NCBI GenBank assembly: GCA_963678085.1
Contig: OY782680.1
Coordinates: forward strand, 1,054,001 to 1,118,000
Origin: Aliishimia sp963678085
GTDB taxonomy: Bacteria; Pseudomonadota; Alphaproteobacteria; Rhodobacterales; Rhodobacteraceae
Reading direction: 5' to 3'
Length of the DNA: 64,000 bases
The first letter of the stretch is position 1. The number at the start of each line of letters is the position of its first letter. Of this stretch, positions 16,101 to 24,468 are shown in pieces. Below the pieces are notes generated by a model. That model had not been told where the DNA came from. It did no database searches and was given only the letters and a program-made list of their open reading frames with translations. The position numbers and the translations under genes are program-made.

Positions 16101-16508
16101 TTGGTGCAGGGGGTGTGGCATAAGTCTGTAGTGGGGCGTTGCGTTGGTCTGGCGGCGGCTGGGGTGCTGTGTGCGCAAACCGCCGTGGCATTGCAGCTCT
16201 CTTCCGGGCTAGAGGTTCGGGTCCAGGATGTGCTGGTTGATGAAATCACCGGGGCGCAATGGCTCAGGTTTCGCTTTGTTGCACCGGAGCTGGCCAATTT
16301 TGAGCCGGGCGATCTTCAGGATGATTTCGCGCAGCTTTGCGACAGTCTCGCCGCGCCCTATGCGGCCAAGCATGGGCTCTCGCCGCAGACCGTCGTGATC
16401 TCCTTTGCTGATGCCGAGGTGCCGTTCGGAGAAACCATGCCCGAGGTTACGCAATATTTCGAACTCTTCCGCTTGGATGGCGAGACCTGCATTTGGGAGG
16501 GATTTTGA
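16101..16508 (+). CDS. DUF6497-like small exported protein
   Basis: A protein of about 135 residues, beginning 6 bases after pccB. A hydrophobic stretch (VVGRCVGLAAAGVLCAQTAVA) looks like a signal peptide, and the mature part keeps two cysteines that could pair (in AQLCDSLAAPYA and ETCIWEGF). I associate the sequence with the DUF6497 family of Rhodobacteraceae; its function is unknown. The start is unclear: TTG 16101, GTG 16104 and GTG 16113 are all in frame, none with a strong ribosome site. Its position directly behind pccB suggests co-transcription. Confidence 0.7.
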   Translation: MVQGVWHKSVVGRCVGLAAAGVLCAQTAVALQLSSGLEVRVQDVLVDEITGAQWLRFRFVAPELANFEPGDLQDDFAQLCDSLAAPYAAKHGLSPQTVVISFADAEVPFGETMPEVTQYFELFRLDGETCIWEGF

Positions 16509-16704
16509 TGCAATCACAAGATATTGCGGCGCCGATTGGTGATTTTTCGCCACAACCCAAGATAGCATTCACTATTTCATGTTCTTTGCCCCAAGAATCT
16601 CCTAGTCTAACCTGGGGGTCCGTCGAGCATGCAACAGAGATGGGCACCGCGCGGTTTGTGCATTCCGCCTGGCCGCAGTTTCGAAACAAATACAGGAGAT
16701 TTCG

Positions 16705-16854
16705 ATGCAGAGCAGCCTTAAACTATTGGCGATGCTGGGTCTGGTCGCTCTCGCCGCTGCATGTGCGCGAGAAGAGCCCGCGGAAGAAGAGTATATCGTG
16801 GTTGATCCAGATCCCATTTCGGTGGAGCCGACCCACACAGGCAAATACAAGTAA
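16705..16854 (+). CDS. Small lipoprotein of 49 residues
   Basis: A clear ribosome site (AGGAGAT) precedes ATG 16705. The product begins MQSSLKLLAMLGLVALAAAC, a lipoprotein signal peptide with the lipid-anchored cysteine at position 20, and continues with an acidic tail (EEPAEEEYIVVDPDPISVEP) ending THTGKYK. I recall near-identical short proteins at this place in related genomes, but have not checked. It is immediately followed by a strong terminator, so it likely closes the pccB transcript or forms its own small unit. Probably anchored in the inner or outer membrane; no function is known. Confidence 0.75.
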   Translation: MQSSLKLLAMLGLVALAAACAREEPAEEEYIVVDPDPISVEPTHTGKYK

Positions 16855-16864
16855 TGCCGCTGAG

Positions 16865-16890
16865 GGCCGGGCGCGCCTGCTCGGCCTTTT
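16865..16890 (+). terminator. Rho-independent terminator after the small lipoprotein gene
   Basis: GGCCGGGC (16865-16872) pairs with GCTCGGCC (16879-16886) with one G-T wobble and a six-base loop, followed by TTTT. It lies 10 bases after the lipoprotein stop and would separate the pccB side from the pccA side of the locus. Confidence 0.75.
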
Positions 16891-16917
16891 GCAACCGTCC
16901 TGCGCGAGGACGAAGCT

Positions 16918-17265
16918 ATGCTAAAACATCGCGGCTTTCCGGGGCGTCTTCCCGGCACTGATTTCCAATTCACCATTCGCAGACCCAACCCCAAGGGCGT
17001 CACGCCGCTGATTGCGCGCGAGCGGTTCCGCGATCGCAAGGCCCCAGATAAGCGCGCCGATGCGGGGTTTTTGCGCGCGCTTTGGGAGCATTTTGGAGAT
17101 CAACCTTTTGAGCGGGGCAATCTGGATGCGGGCCGTTTGAGCTGGCTTTTGGGGCGGGAAGTCATCGCGATTGAGGATCCCTTTGATCCCGAATCCTATG
17201 AGGCCTTGCTGCAAATCAATCTTTCCGTGGCCCAGGTCAGCTTTCCTGAGGTGTTTGAGAGATGA
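16918..17265 (+). CDS. Uncharacterised 115-residue protein between pccB and pccA
   Basis: A soluble, basic-then-acidic protein without signal peptide or membrane segment. It begins MLKHRGFPGRLPGTDFQFTI and carries a well-defined helical stretch (GFLRALWEHFGDQPFERGNLD). Codon use is normal for the region and a GAGGA ribosome-like site lies at a usual distance, so it is likely real. No family is recognised. It starts 28 bases after the terminator and ends 308 bases before pccA. Confidence 0.65.
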   Translation: MLKHRGFPGRLPGTDFQFTIRRPNPKGVTPLIARERFRDRKAPDKRADAGFLRALWEHFGDQPFERGNLDAGRLSWLLGREVIAIEDPFDPESYEALLQINLSVAQVSFPEVFER

Positions 17266-17573
17266 GCGCCGCCCAATTTTCAGTGAACTACTTTAGCTGG
17301 TGGTGGCGGATTAGCGCCGACTTTAAGGCGAATTGTCTCTCGCGCTTGAGTTGTTGGCGCGAAGCGGTAACATATATGTATCGGTGCTGGACAGAAGTGG
17401 TTCGCAACTTACCGATATTCACTTCACGACCCCCAGGGTTTGTGGGTGGCCCCAGATTCCCCAATTTCGCCACCCACAAACCTCTCCTCCCCACGAGAGC
17501 TTTGCCACAACGCGCGCTGCACCCGGCGCGCCCCGCCCCTTATTCCTGAAACACCAAGAACGAGATGAGAGCC
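17266..17573. other. Leader region upstream of pccA with a long hairpin
   Basis: No gene is seen in these 308 bases. A perfect 13-bp inverted repeat, GTTTGTGGGTGGC at 17438-17450 and GCCACCCACAAAC at 17469-17481 with an 18-base loop, lies about 93 bases upstream of pccA. It may be a terminator for the upstream gene, an mRNA structure in the pccA leader, or an operator. No TTTGCAAA site was found here. Confidence 0.6.
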
Positions 17574-19619
17574 ATGTTCAATAAAATCTTGATAGCAAAC
17601 CGGGGCGAGATTGCCTGCCGCGTGATCAAAACAGCGCGTAAAATGGGCATTGGCACGGTCGCGATTTACTCGGATGCGGATAAAAACGCGCTGCATGTGA
17701 AAATGGCGGATGAGGCCATCCATATCGGCCCGCCCCCTGCGAACCAATCTTACATCGTGATTGATAAGGTCATGCAGGCGATCAAAGACAGCGGCGCTGA
17801 GGCCGTGCATCCAGGTTACGGGTTCCTGTCAGAAAATGCGAAATTTGCCGAGGCTTTGGAGGCCGCCGGTGTTGCCTTTGTGGGCCCGCCAAAAGGCGCG
17901 ATTGAAAGCATGGGGGATAAGATCACCTCCAAGAAGATCGCACAAGAGGCGGGGGTCAGCACGGTTCCCGGCTATATGGGCTTGATCGAAGATGCCGAAG
18001 AGGCGGTGAAAATCTCGAACCAGATCGGCTATCCGGTGATGATCAAAGCCTCTGCGGGCGGCGGCGGTAAGGGCATGCGCATTGCTTGGAATGACGACGA
18101 GGCGCGCGAGGGGTTCCAATCCTCCAAGAACGAGGCGGCGAACTCCTTTGGGGATGATCGCATCTTTATCGAGAAATTCGTCACCCAGCCGCGCCATATC
18201 GAAATCCAAGTGCTCTGCGACAAACATGGCAATGGCGTCTATCTGCATGAACGTGAATGCTCGATCCAGCGCCGCAACCAGAAAGTTGTGGAAGAGGCGC
18301 CAAGCCCGTTCCTGGATGAAGCCACGCGTAAGGCGATGGGCGAGCAATCCCTAGCCCTGGCCCATGCGGTGGGATATGCCAGCGCGGGCACGGTCGAATT
18401 CATTGTCGATGGCGATAAGAATTTCTACTTCCTGGAAATGAACACCCGTTTGCAGGTGGAGCACCCCGTGACCGAGCTGATCACCGGCGTGGATCTGGTT
18501 GAACAAATGATCCGCGTCGCGGCGGGCCAAGAGCTGAGCATCAAGCAAGAAGATCTGAAAATCACTGGCTGGGCGATTGAAAACCGCCTTTATGCCGAAG
18601 ACCCCTATCGCAACTTTTTGCCCTCTATTGGCCGCCTGACCCGTTATCGCCCCCCGGTCGAAGTCGCCTCTGGCCCGATGCTTGAGGCGGGCACTTGGCA
18701 TGATGATGCCCCGAGCGGCGAGACCGGTGTGCGCAATGATACCGGCGTCTATGAGGGCGGCGAGATTTCCATGTATTATGACCCGATGATCGCCAAGCTC
18801 TGCACCTGGGGGCCAACGCGTGAAGAAGCCATCGAGGCCATGCGCGTGGCGCTGGATCGCTTTGAGGTCGAGGGGATCGGCCATAACCTGCCCTTCGTGG
18901 CCGCCGTGATGGACCATCCCAAATTCATCTCGGGTGATATGACTACCGCCTTTATCGCCGAAGAATACCCCGACGGGTTCGAAGGGGTGACGCTTGACGA
19001 TGCCGCGCTCAGACGTGTTGCGGCCGCCTGCGCAGCGATGCACCGGGTTGCCGAAATCCGCCGCACCCGCGTCTCTGGCCGCATGGATAACCACGAGCGC
19101 AAAGTGGGCACAGATTGGAATGTTTCGCTGCAAGGCGTTGATTTCGATGTGGTGATCGCTGCGGATAAAGAGGGCTCCACGGTGCGCTTTGCAGATGGGG
19201 CCGAGCTGCGGGTCGAAGGGCCCTGGACCCCTGGCAGTAAGCTGGCAGAGATGATGGTGGATGGCACGCCGCTTGTTCTCAAAGTGGGCAAAATCTCCGG
19301 CGGCTTCCATATCCGCACCCGCGGCGCCGAGCTGAAAGTGCATGTGCGCAGCCCCCGCCAGGCCGAGCTTGCACGGCTCATGCCCGAGAAATTGCCGCCC
19401 GATACCTCCAAAATGCTGCTCTGCCCCATGCCGGGCTTGATCGTGAAAATCGACGTGGAGGTCGGCCAAGAGGTGCAAGAGGGCCAAGCGCTCTGCACCG
19501 TGGAAGCGATGAAAATGGAGAATATCCTGCGCGCCGAGAAAAAAGCCGTGGTGGCAAAAATCAACGCCGCCGCTGGGGATAGCCTCGCCGTGGATGATGT
19601 GATCATCGAGTTCGAATGA
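17574..19619 (+). CDS. pccA: Propionyl-CoA carboxylase alpha subunit (biotin carboxylase plus BCCP)
   Basis: This 681-residue protein carboxylates its own biotin with ATP and bicarbonate and hands the carboxyl group to PccB. The order is biotin carboxylase (about 1-447, with KASAGGGGKGMRI as the ATP loop and the EMNTRLQVEHPVTE signature), the alpha-subunit linker domain (about 500-610), and a biotinyl domain with the EAMKMEN motif (biotinylated lysine about 647). I chose ATG 17574 (MFNKILIANRGEIA), the family start; ATG 17565 is in frame and adds three residues. The next gene overlaps the stop by 4 bases. Confidence 0.96.
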   Translation: MFNKILIANRGEIACRVIKTARKMGIGTVAIYSDADKNALHVKMADEAIHIGPPPANQSYIVIDKVMQAIKDSGAEAVHPGYGFLSENAKFAEALEAAGVAFVGPPKGAIESMGDKITSKKIAQEAGVSTVPGYMGLIEDAEEAVKISNQIGYPVMIKASAGGGGKGMRIAWNDDEAREGFQSSKNEAANSFGDDRIFIEKFVTQPRHIEIQVLCDKHGNGVYLHERECSIQRRNQKVVEEAPSPFLDEATRKAMGEQSLALAHAVGYASAGTVEFIVDGDKNFYFLEMNTRLQVEHPVTELITGVDLVEQMIRVAAGQELSIKQEDLKITGWAIENRLYAEDPYRNFLPSIGRLTRYRPPVEVASGPMLEAGTWHDDAPSGETGVRNDTGVYEGGEISMYYDPMIAKLCTWGPTREEAIEAMRVALDRFEVEGIGHNLPFVAAVMDHPKFISGDMTTAFIAEEYPDGFEGVTLDDAALRRVAAACAAMHRVAEIRRTRVSGRMDNHERKVGTDWNVSLQGVDFDVVIAADKEGSTVRFADGAELRVEGPWTPGSKLAEMMVDGTPLVLKVGKISGGFHIRTRGAELKVHVRSPRQAELARLMPEKLPPDTSKMLLCPMPGLIVKIDVEVGQEVQEGQALCTVEAMKMENILRAEKKAVVAKINAAAGDSLAVDDVIIEFE

Positions 19620-20005
19620 AACGAGCAGCCCTCAAACTATGGGTGTGGCACAGCGTAGGTGGCCTTGTTGGGATAGCCGTCGGGTGGCTGGGTATCCTCG
19701 GGCTATCGGCGCTGGTGTCACATCTATTTGATGAGTTTTCGCTCTCTCTTGTGATCTTCTTATCGGGTCTGCAAGTGTTCGTATCTGTTTGCGTACATTG
19801 GGTTTTGCTCAGAGTTGCGTTTGCGCAAGTTGCATATCCCTTATGGCAAGGCTTATGCTTTGCCATACTCGCATTGATTTGCTTTCTGAGCCTGCTCGTT
19901 TTCGGCCTCACAACTCTTTTCGAGGCTGCTATTTTCGCGTTTTGCGTTGTGTTTGTGGGAGGGGGAGTTTTGCTTATGCGATCTCTCAAACGCATGAATG
20001 CCTAG
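19616..20005 (+). CDS. Small integral membrane protein downstream of pccA
   Basis: A 129-residue protein with four predicted hydrophobic segments and basic ends, starting in the pccA stop (ATGA overlap) and overlapping the next start by 8 bases, so it is coupled to both. Base composition is AT-richer than pccA. No family is recognised. The tight packing with propionyl-CoA genes suggests co-expression but not a role. Confidence 0.7.
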   Translation: MKRAALKLWVWHSVGGLVGIAVGWLGILGLSALVSHLFDEFSLSLVIFLSGLQVFVSVCVHWVLLRVAFAQVAYPLWQGLCFAILALICFLSLLVFGLTTLFEAAIFAFCVVFVGGGVLLMRSLKRMNA

Positions 20006-20774
20006 CATTGCCGAAATGGTGCTATTTTCCGCAGCCCTTTTGGGGGTCGGTCTTGCGCTGTTGATATGGCAAAAGGCACGACTGGCGGCGCGGGTGATTG
20101 CGCAATTCTTGATCACGATTGCGCTGCCCTTACTGCTTGTCGCCACGGTTGCTGTCATGCTGGTGCGCCCCTTGCTGCCTGATCTGGACCCGCGTGTGTC
20201 CCAAGCGATGATTGCCGGGCTGGTGATTGCGATTGGCTGGCTGACCACCACGATTTTTGCTGAGCTGGAAAACCGGCGCGAGCGGGCAGAAAAGCTGCGC
20301 GACACTCATAAAGCGCTTTATGCCGAGATCGGAACGACGCTCGATGGCCTGCTGAACCACGAAGAGCATGTGTCGCGGATTTTACAGCGCATGTCAAAAG
20401 AGAAAGACTATATGCCTTTCATCCCGCGCGAAAAGCATGACTATGTTTATGATGCGGTTCTTGAGCGGCTCGAAGTGCTGCCCCGCCAGACCATTGACGC
20501 CATTGTGGCCTATTACAGCCAAGTCAAATCGGTGACACTATTTGCGGAGGATCTGCGCTCGGATTGGGTGGCTAGGGCCCCGCAAGAGACGCGGATTTTG
20601 ATGTATAAGGATTATATCCAGATGCGTATCCAAGCGTTTCGCTTTGGCATGCATGCGTTGGCTTTGATCAAGGCCTATTCAGATGGGGGCGTGAAAGGCG
20701 CTGAGGCGGTTATCACGGAGGCGGCTAATAACCAGGGCGGGGCCCAGTTCGCCCGGTCACAGGGATCGGAGTAA
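19998..20774 (+). CDS. Uncharacterised membrane-anchored protein, 258 residues
   Basis: Three hydrophobic segments at the N-terminus (about residues 5-24, 33-57 and 68-88) are followed by a soluble helical domain of about 165 residues (ENRRERAEKLRDTHKALYAE and onward), presumably cytoplasmic. No catalytic motif is seen and no family is recognised. It overlaps the preceding small membrane gene by 8 bases; the pair probably acts together. It is followed by the oppositely oriented DUF4174 gene. Confidence 0.75.
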   Translation: MPSIAEMVLFSAALLGVGLALLIWQKARLAARVIAQFLITIALPLLLVATVAVMLVRPLLPDLDPRVSQAMIAGLVIAIGWLTTTIFAELENRRERAEKLRDTHKALYAEIGTTLDGLLNHEEHVSRILQRMSKEKDYMPFIPREKHDYVYDAVLERLEVLPRQTIDAIVAYYSQVKSVTLFAEDLRSDWVARAPQETRILMYKDYIQMRIQAFRFGMHALALIKAYSDGGVKGAEAVITEAANNQGGAQFARSQGSE

Positions 20775-20865
20775 GCGGGATGTTCGGATCACGTTCCAAA
20801 TCACAGCTCCTTATGCGCTACACCGATGAGATAACAGATATCTGCACAAATTTCAAGATACCGCG

Positions 20866-21285
20866 CTATTCCAGCGCCTCGCGGATCTCGCGCTGCCGAA
20901 TGGGCATTTTGTCAATGACGCGGGAAATCTCGCGCACATCCCACGGGAAGGGTTTGCGCAGCTTGACCCCGCCATCTTTGCCAATCAGGGTCAGCATAAA
21001 CCCACGCGGGCGCAGCTTTTTGCGCGCGGCAGAGAGTTCCTTGGGATCGGTATCCACCAGAACCACTACGTCGCGCTCCACCAGAGCCTCTTTGCGCGCC
21101 TCAATCAGCTCAAGCTGCTCGATAAAGGCGGGATCATTGGGGCTATCGGCGAAGACGATCAAGGGGCGGTGGGTCCAGATGAACTCTTCTAGTGTCGCTC
21201 CGGCGGCAGGGCGCACTAAGGGCTCCTGTGCCAACGCGGCTGTGGAGGAGGTCAAAAGCAAAGCGCAAAAAATCAGTGTTCTCAT
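20866..21285 (-). CDS. DUF4174-family secreted protein
   Basis: A 139-residue protein with a signal peptide (MRTLIFCALLLTSSTAALAQ) and a thioredoxin-fold-like mature domain typical of DUF4174 (RPLIVFADSPNDPAFIEQL, then GFMLTLIGKDGGVKLRKPFP). Members are periplasmic or surface proteins without the thioredoxin CxxC; none is present here either. It is a single gene read against its neighbours. The long forward frame that starts at 20780 runs across it, but its first 211 codons are spurious. Confidence 0.85.
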   Translation of the reverse strand: MRTLIFCALLLTSSTAALAQEPLVRPAAGATLEEFIWTHRPLIVFADSPNDPAFIEQLELIEARKEALVERDVVVLVDTDPKELSAARKKLRPRGFMLTLIGKDGGVKLRKPFPWDVREISRVIDKMPIRQREIREALE

Positions 21286-21412
21286 GGTCCCTAATATATG
21301 TGGCCTAAACGTAAAATCGCCACCCTATTGGCGAAAAATATCCGTTAATCGCCTTGCAAGATCCTTGCGTCATACTTGCTACAGTGCAGCGCAGGAAAGG
21401 GTGAGGCAGAAA

Positions 21413-22333
21413 ATGGAATTGGTAATTTGCCTCGGGGCGCATGGGCTTGGCGCTGATCTGCTTGCGGATGATCTGATTTGCAACGCCAAGGATCTTGAGC
21501 CCTATGGCGTGCAATCGTGGCGGCAACAGGCGGTTTCGGATACGACCGCCGAAGCTTTCGCCGCGATTTTGAACAGCTCGGACGCAGCCAAGCGCAAAGG
21601 GGCGGAGGCGCGGGTGCAATTGCTGATAGAGCAAGCCCCAAGCACGGGGTGCCGCGCCTTGGTATTTAGCGATGAGAACGTGATCGGCACGCGCCGCGAC
21701 AATATCACAGAGGCGGATCTGTACCCCAGCGCAGGTGAGCGGATAGGCCGCATCAGCCGCGCCATGGGCGGGCAGGTGTCCAAACTGGTGCTGAGTATCG
21801 AGCCGCTTGAGATCTATTGGACCCGGCTTTTGACCCAGCAACTCCGGCTGGGAAAACCTGTGGCGACAGCGCGCAAGCTCGATATGCTTACGAATAGTTC
21901 CCGGTCTTGGCGCGATCTGGTGCAGGATGTGAGCCGCGCAGTTCCAGAGGCCGAGCTGCGGGTGCTGGCGCATAGTGAACGCACAGCCTTGCCACGAAAT
22001 CTGCTGAGCTTAGCGCTTGATGGGCGTTTTCCAGAGGGCGGCACGCAGCCCGATCCAAAGCCCGAATGGGATCTGATACAATTGCGCACCATCTTAGAGG
22101 CCTTCGGGCAAGATCCCCGCCAGCTGCCCCAAGGCAAAGGTTTCTGGAAACCGTTTAGCGTGGCGCAATCTAACACGCTGCAAGAGCGATATAATGACGA
22201 TCTATTCTGGCTCACCGCAGGTGCGGACGGGATGGCAACTTTCATAAAAGAAGACCGCTTAGAGGCACTGACCTCTGAGGTGACAAGAGGACAAGACAAT
22301 GACCAAAAAAACGGATTGGGCCAAGCGCGCTGA
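21413..22333 (+). CDS. Uncharacterised 306-residue protein overlapping methylmalonyl-CoA mutase
   Basis: The frame is open from 20780, but the upstream part lies antisense to the DUF4174 gene; the start with a plausible leader is ATG 21413 (MELVICLGAHGLGADLLADD). The beginning and general layout recall the sulfotransferase-like proteins common in Roseobacter genomes (a short beta strand, a glycine loop, later a WRDLVQDV stretch), but the usual phosphosulfate-binding motif is not convincing. The 3' end overlaps the mutase gene by 35 bases in another frame, so expression is probably coupled. The function is unknown. Confidence 0.7.
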   Translation: MELVICLGAHGLGADLLADDLICNAKDLEPYGVQSWRQQAVSDTTAEAFAAILNSSDAAKRKGAEARVQLLIEQAPSTGCRALVFSDENVIGTRRDNITEADLYPSAGERIGRISRAMGGQVSKLVLSIEPLEIYWTRLLTQQLRLGKPVATARKLDMLTNSSRSWRDLVQDVSRAVPEAELRVLAHSERTALPRNLLSLALDGRFPEGGTQPDPKPEWDLIQLRTILEAFGQDPRQLPQGKGFWKPFSVAQSNTLQERYNDDLFWLTAGADGMATFIKEDRLEALTSEVTRGQDNDQKNGLGQAR

Positions 22334-24419
22334 GGCAGAGCTGCGGGGGCGCCCGCTAGAGGATCTGACCTGGACAACGCTGGAGGGCATCGAGGTCGCG
22401 CCGCTCTATACGGGCGAGGACACAGCGGATTTGCCCCATATGGGCAGTATTCCGGGGCAGGCGCCTTATACGCGCGGGGTGAAAGCGACAATGTATGCGG
22501 GGCGGCCCTGGACCATCCGCCAATATGCGGGCTTTTCTACGGCCGAGGAATCCAATGCCTTTTACCGGCGCAATTTGGCAGCGGGTCAGCAAGGGGTCTC
22601 TGTGGCCTTTGATCTGGCGACCCATCGCGGCTATGACAGTGACCACCCCCGTGTTGAGGGCGATGTGGGCAAGGCGGGCGTTGCGATTGACAGCGTCGAG
22701 GATATGAAAATCCTGTTTGATGGCATCCCGCTCGATAAGGTTTCGGTCTCCATGACCATGAATGGCGCTGTGATCCCGATCCTGGCAAATTTCATCGTTG
22801 CCGGAGAGGAGCAGGGCGTGGATAAATCCCTGCTCGCGGGCACCATCCAGAATGACATTCTCAAAGAATTCATGGTGCGCAACACCTATGTTTACCCGCC
22901 AGAGCCCTCTATGCGGATTATCGCGGATATCATCGAATATACTTCGAATGAGATGCCCAAGTTCAACTCGATCTCAATCTCCGGCTATCACATGCAAGAG
23001 GCGGGCGCGAACCTGGTGCAAGAGCTGGGCTTTACCCTGGCCGATGGGCGCGAATATGTGCGCACCGCGATTGCGCGCGGCATGGATGTGGATAAATTCG
23101 CCGGTCGCCTCAGCTTCTTTTTTGCCATCGGCATGAACTTCTTTATGGAGGCGGCGAAACTGCGCGCGGCGCGTCTGCTTTGGCACCGGGTGATGAGCGA
23201 GTTTGAGCCAAAGAACCCCAAATCTTCTATGCTGCGCACCCATTGCCAAACCTCTGGCGTGAGCCTGCAAGAGCAAGACCCTTATAACAACGTGGTGCGC
23301 ACCGCCTATGAGGCGATGGCGGCGGTGCTTGGCGGCACGCAATCTTTGCACACCAACGCGCTGGATGAGGCGATTGCCCTGCCCACCGATTTTTCGGCCC
23401 GTATCGCGCGCAACACTCAGCTGATTTTGCAAGAAGAAACCGGCGTGACCAATGTGGTCGATCCGCTGGCAGGCTCTTACTATGTGGAAAAGCTCACCCA
23501 TGATCTGGCCGAGGCGGCTTGGGCCCTGATGGAAGAGGTCGAAAGCTTGGGCGGTATGACCAAAGCCGTGGCCTCTGGCATGCCGAAACTGCGCATCGAA
23601 GAGGCGGCGGCCAAGCGTCAGGCGATGATTGATCGCGGTGATGAGGTCATTGTCGGGGTGAATAAATATAAGCTCGAGAAAGAAGATCAGATTGATATTC
23701 TCGATGTGGATAACATGGCCGTGCGCGGGGCACAGATCGCCCGTTTGCAGCAGATCAGAGCCAGCCGCGATGAGGGCGCGTGTCAGGCCGCGCTCACCGC
23801 GCTGGAAGAGGTCGCAAAAGCGGATGGAAACTTGCTCGCCGCTGCCGTTGAAGCGGCGCGCGCCCGTGCCTCAGTAGGAGAGATTTCACAGGCTATGGAA
23901 AACGTATTTGGTCGTCATCGCGCAGAGGTGAAAACGCTCGCGGGGGTTTATGGTGCCGCCTATGAGGGCGATGCGGGCTTTGAGGCGATCCAGAAAGATG
24001 TGGAGGATTTCGCCGAGGCCGAAGGACGTCGCCCGCGTATGCTGGTGGTGAAAATGGGCCAAGACGGCCATGATCGCGGTGCCAAGGTGATTGCCACGGC
24101 CTTTGCGGATATCGGCTTTGACGTGGATGTGGGTCCGCTGTTCCAAACCCCCGCCGAAGCTGCGCAAGATGCCGTTGACAATGATGTGCATGTGATCGGG
24201 ATTTCCTCGCAAGCGGCCGGGCATAAAACCCTGGCCCCGCAACTGATCCAAGCGCTGAAAGAGGCGGATGCAGAGGATATCATCGTGATCTGCGGCGGCG
24301 TGATCCCGCAGCAAGATTATGCGTTCTTGCAGGAGGCAGGGGTGAAGGCGATCTTTGGCCCCGGCACCAATATCCCCGATGCCGCACGCGATATTCTGCG
24401 CCTCATTCGCTCTGCTTGA
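22299..24419 (+). CDS. scpA: Methylmalonyl-CoA mutase, single-chain, B12-dependent
   Basis: The 706-residue enzyme converts methylmalonyl-CoA to succinyl-CoA, completing propionyl-CoA entry to the TCA cycle. Residues about 1-560 form the substrate-binding barrel (GFSTAEESNAFYRRNLAAGQ, SVSMTMNGAVIP), and the C-terminal 130 residues the cobalamin domain with the DxHxxG motif (DGHDRG; H591 is the lower axial ligand) and the GGVIP loop. Large and small domains are on one chain, as in ScpA and the human enzyme. The start is ATG 22299 after AGAGGACAAG. A strong terminator follows. Epimerase and the chaperone MeaB are not in this window. Confidence 0.96.
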   Translation: MTKKTDWAKRAEAELRGRPLEDLTWTTLEGIEVAPLYTGEDTADLPHMGSIPGQAPYTRGVKATMYAGRPWTIRQYAGFSTAEESNAFYRRNLAAGQQGVSVAFDLATHRGYDSDHPRVEGDVGKAGVAIDSVEDMKILFDGIPLDKVSVSMTMNGAVIPILANFIVAGEEQGVDKSLLAGTIQNDILKEFMVRNTYVYPPEPSMRIIADIIEYTSNEMPKFNSISISGYHMQEAGANLVQELGFTLADGREYVRTAIARGMDVDKFAGRLSFFFAIGMNFFMEAAKLRAARLLWHRVMSEFEPKNPKSSMLRTHCQTSGVSLQEQDPYNNVVRTAYEAMAAVLGGTQSLHTNALDEAIALPTDFSARIARNTQLILQEETGVTNVVDPLAGSYYVEKLTHDLAEAAWALMEEVESLGGMTKAVASGMPKLRIEEAAAKRQAMIDRGDEVIVGVNKYKLEKEDQIDILDVDNMAVRGAQIARLQQIRASRDEGACQAALTALEEVAKADGNLLAAAVEAARARASVGEISQAMENVFGRHRAEVKTLAGVYGAAYEGDAGFEAIQKDVEDFAEAEGRRPRMLVVKMGQDGHDRGAKVIATAFADIGFDVDVGPLFQTPAEAAQDAVDNDVHVIGISSQAAGHKTLAPQLIQALKEADAEDIIVICGGVIPQQDYAFLQEAGVKAIFGPGTNIPDAARDILRLIRSA

Positions 24420-24425
24420 TGATCA

Positions 24426-24460
24426 ACGGGCCGGGGGTTTCCAAACCCTCGGCCCGTTTT
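24426..24460. terminator. Bidirectional terminator between scpA and nhaA
   Basis: ACGGGCCG(G)GGGTTT, a two-base loop and AAACCC(T)CGGCCCGT form a long GC-rich stem followed by TTTT, with AA on the other side. It sits between two convergent genes, 7 bases after the mutase stop. Confidence 0.85.
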
Positions 24461-24468
24461 CCAGATCC

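Noticed and set aside
18351..19487. 378-codon minus-strand open frame
   Set aside because: Antisense to pccA, with composition typical of a shadow frame.
20780..21412. N-terminal extension of the 306-residue protein
   Set aside because: The extra 211 codons are antisense to the DUF4174 gene, which has a signal peptide and family motif.
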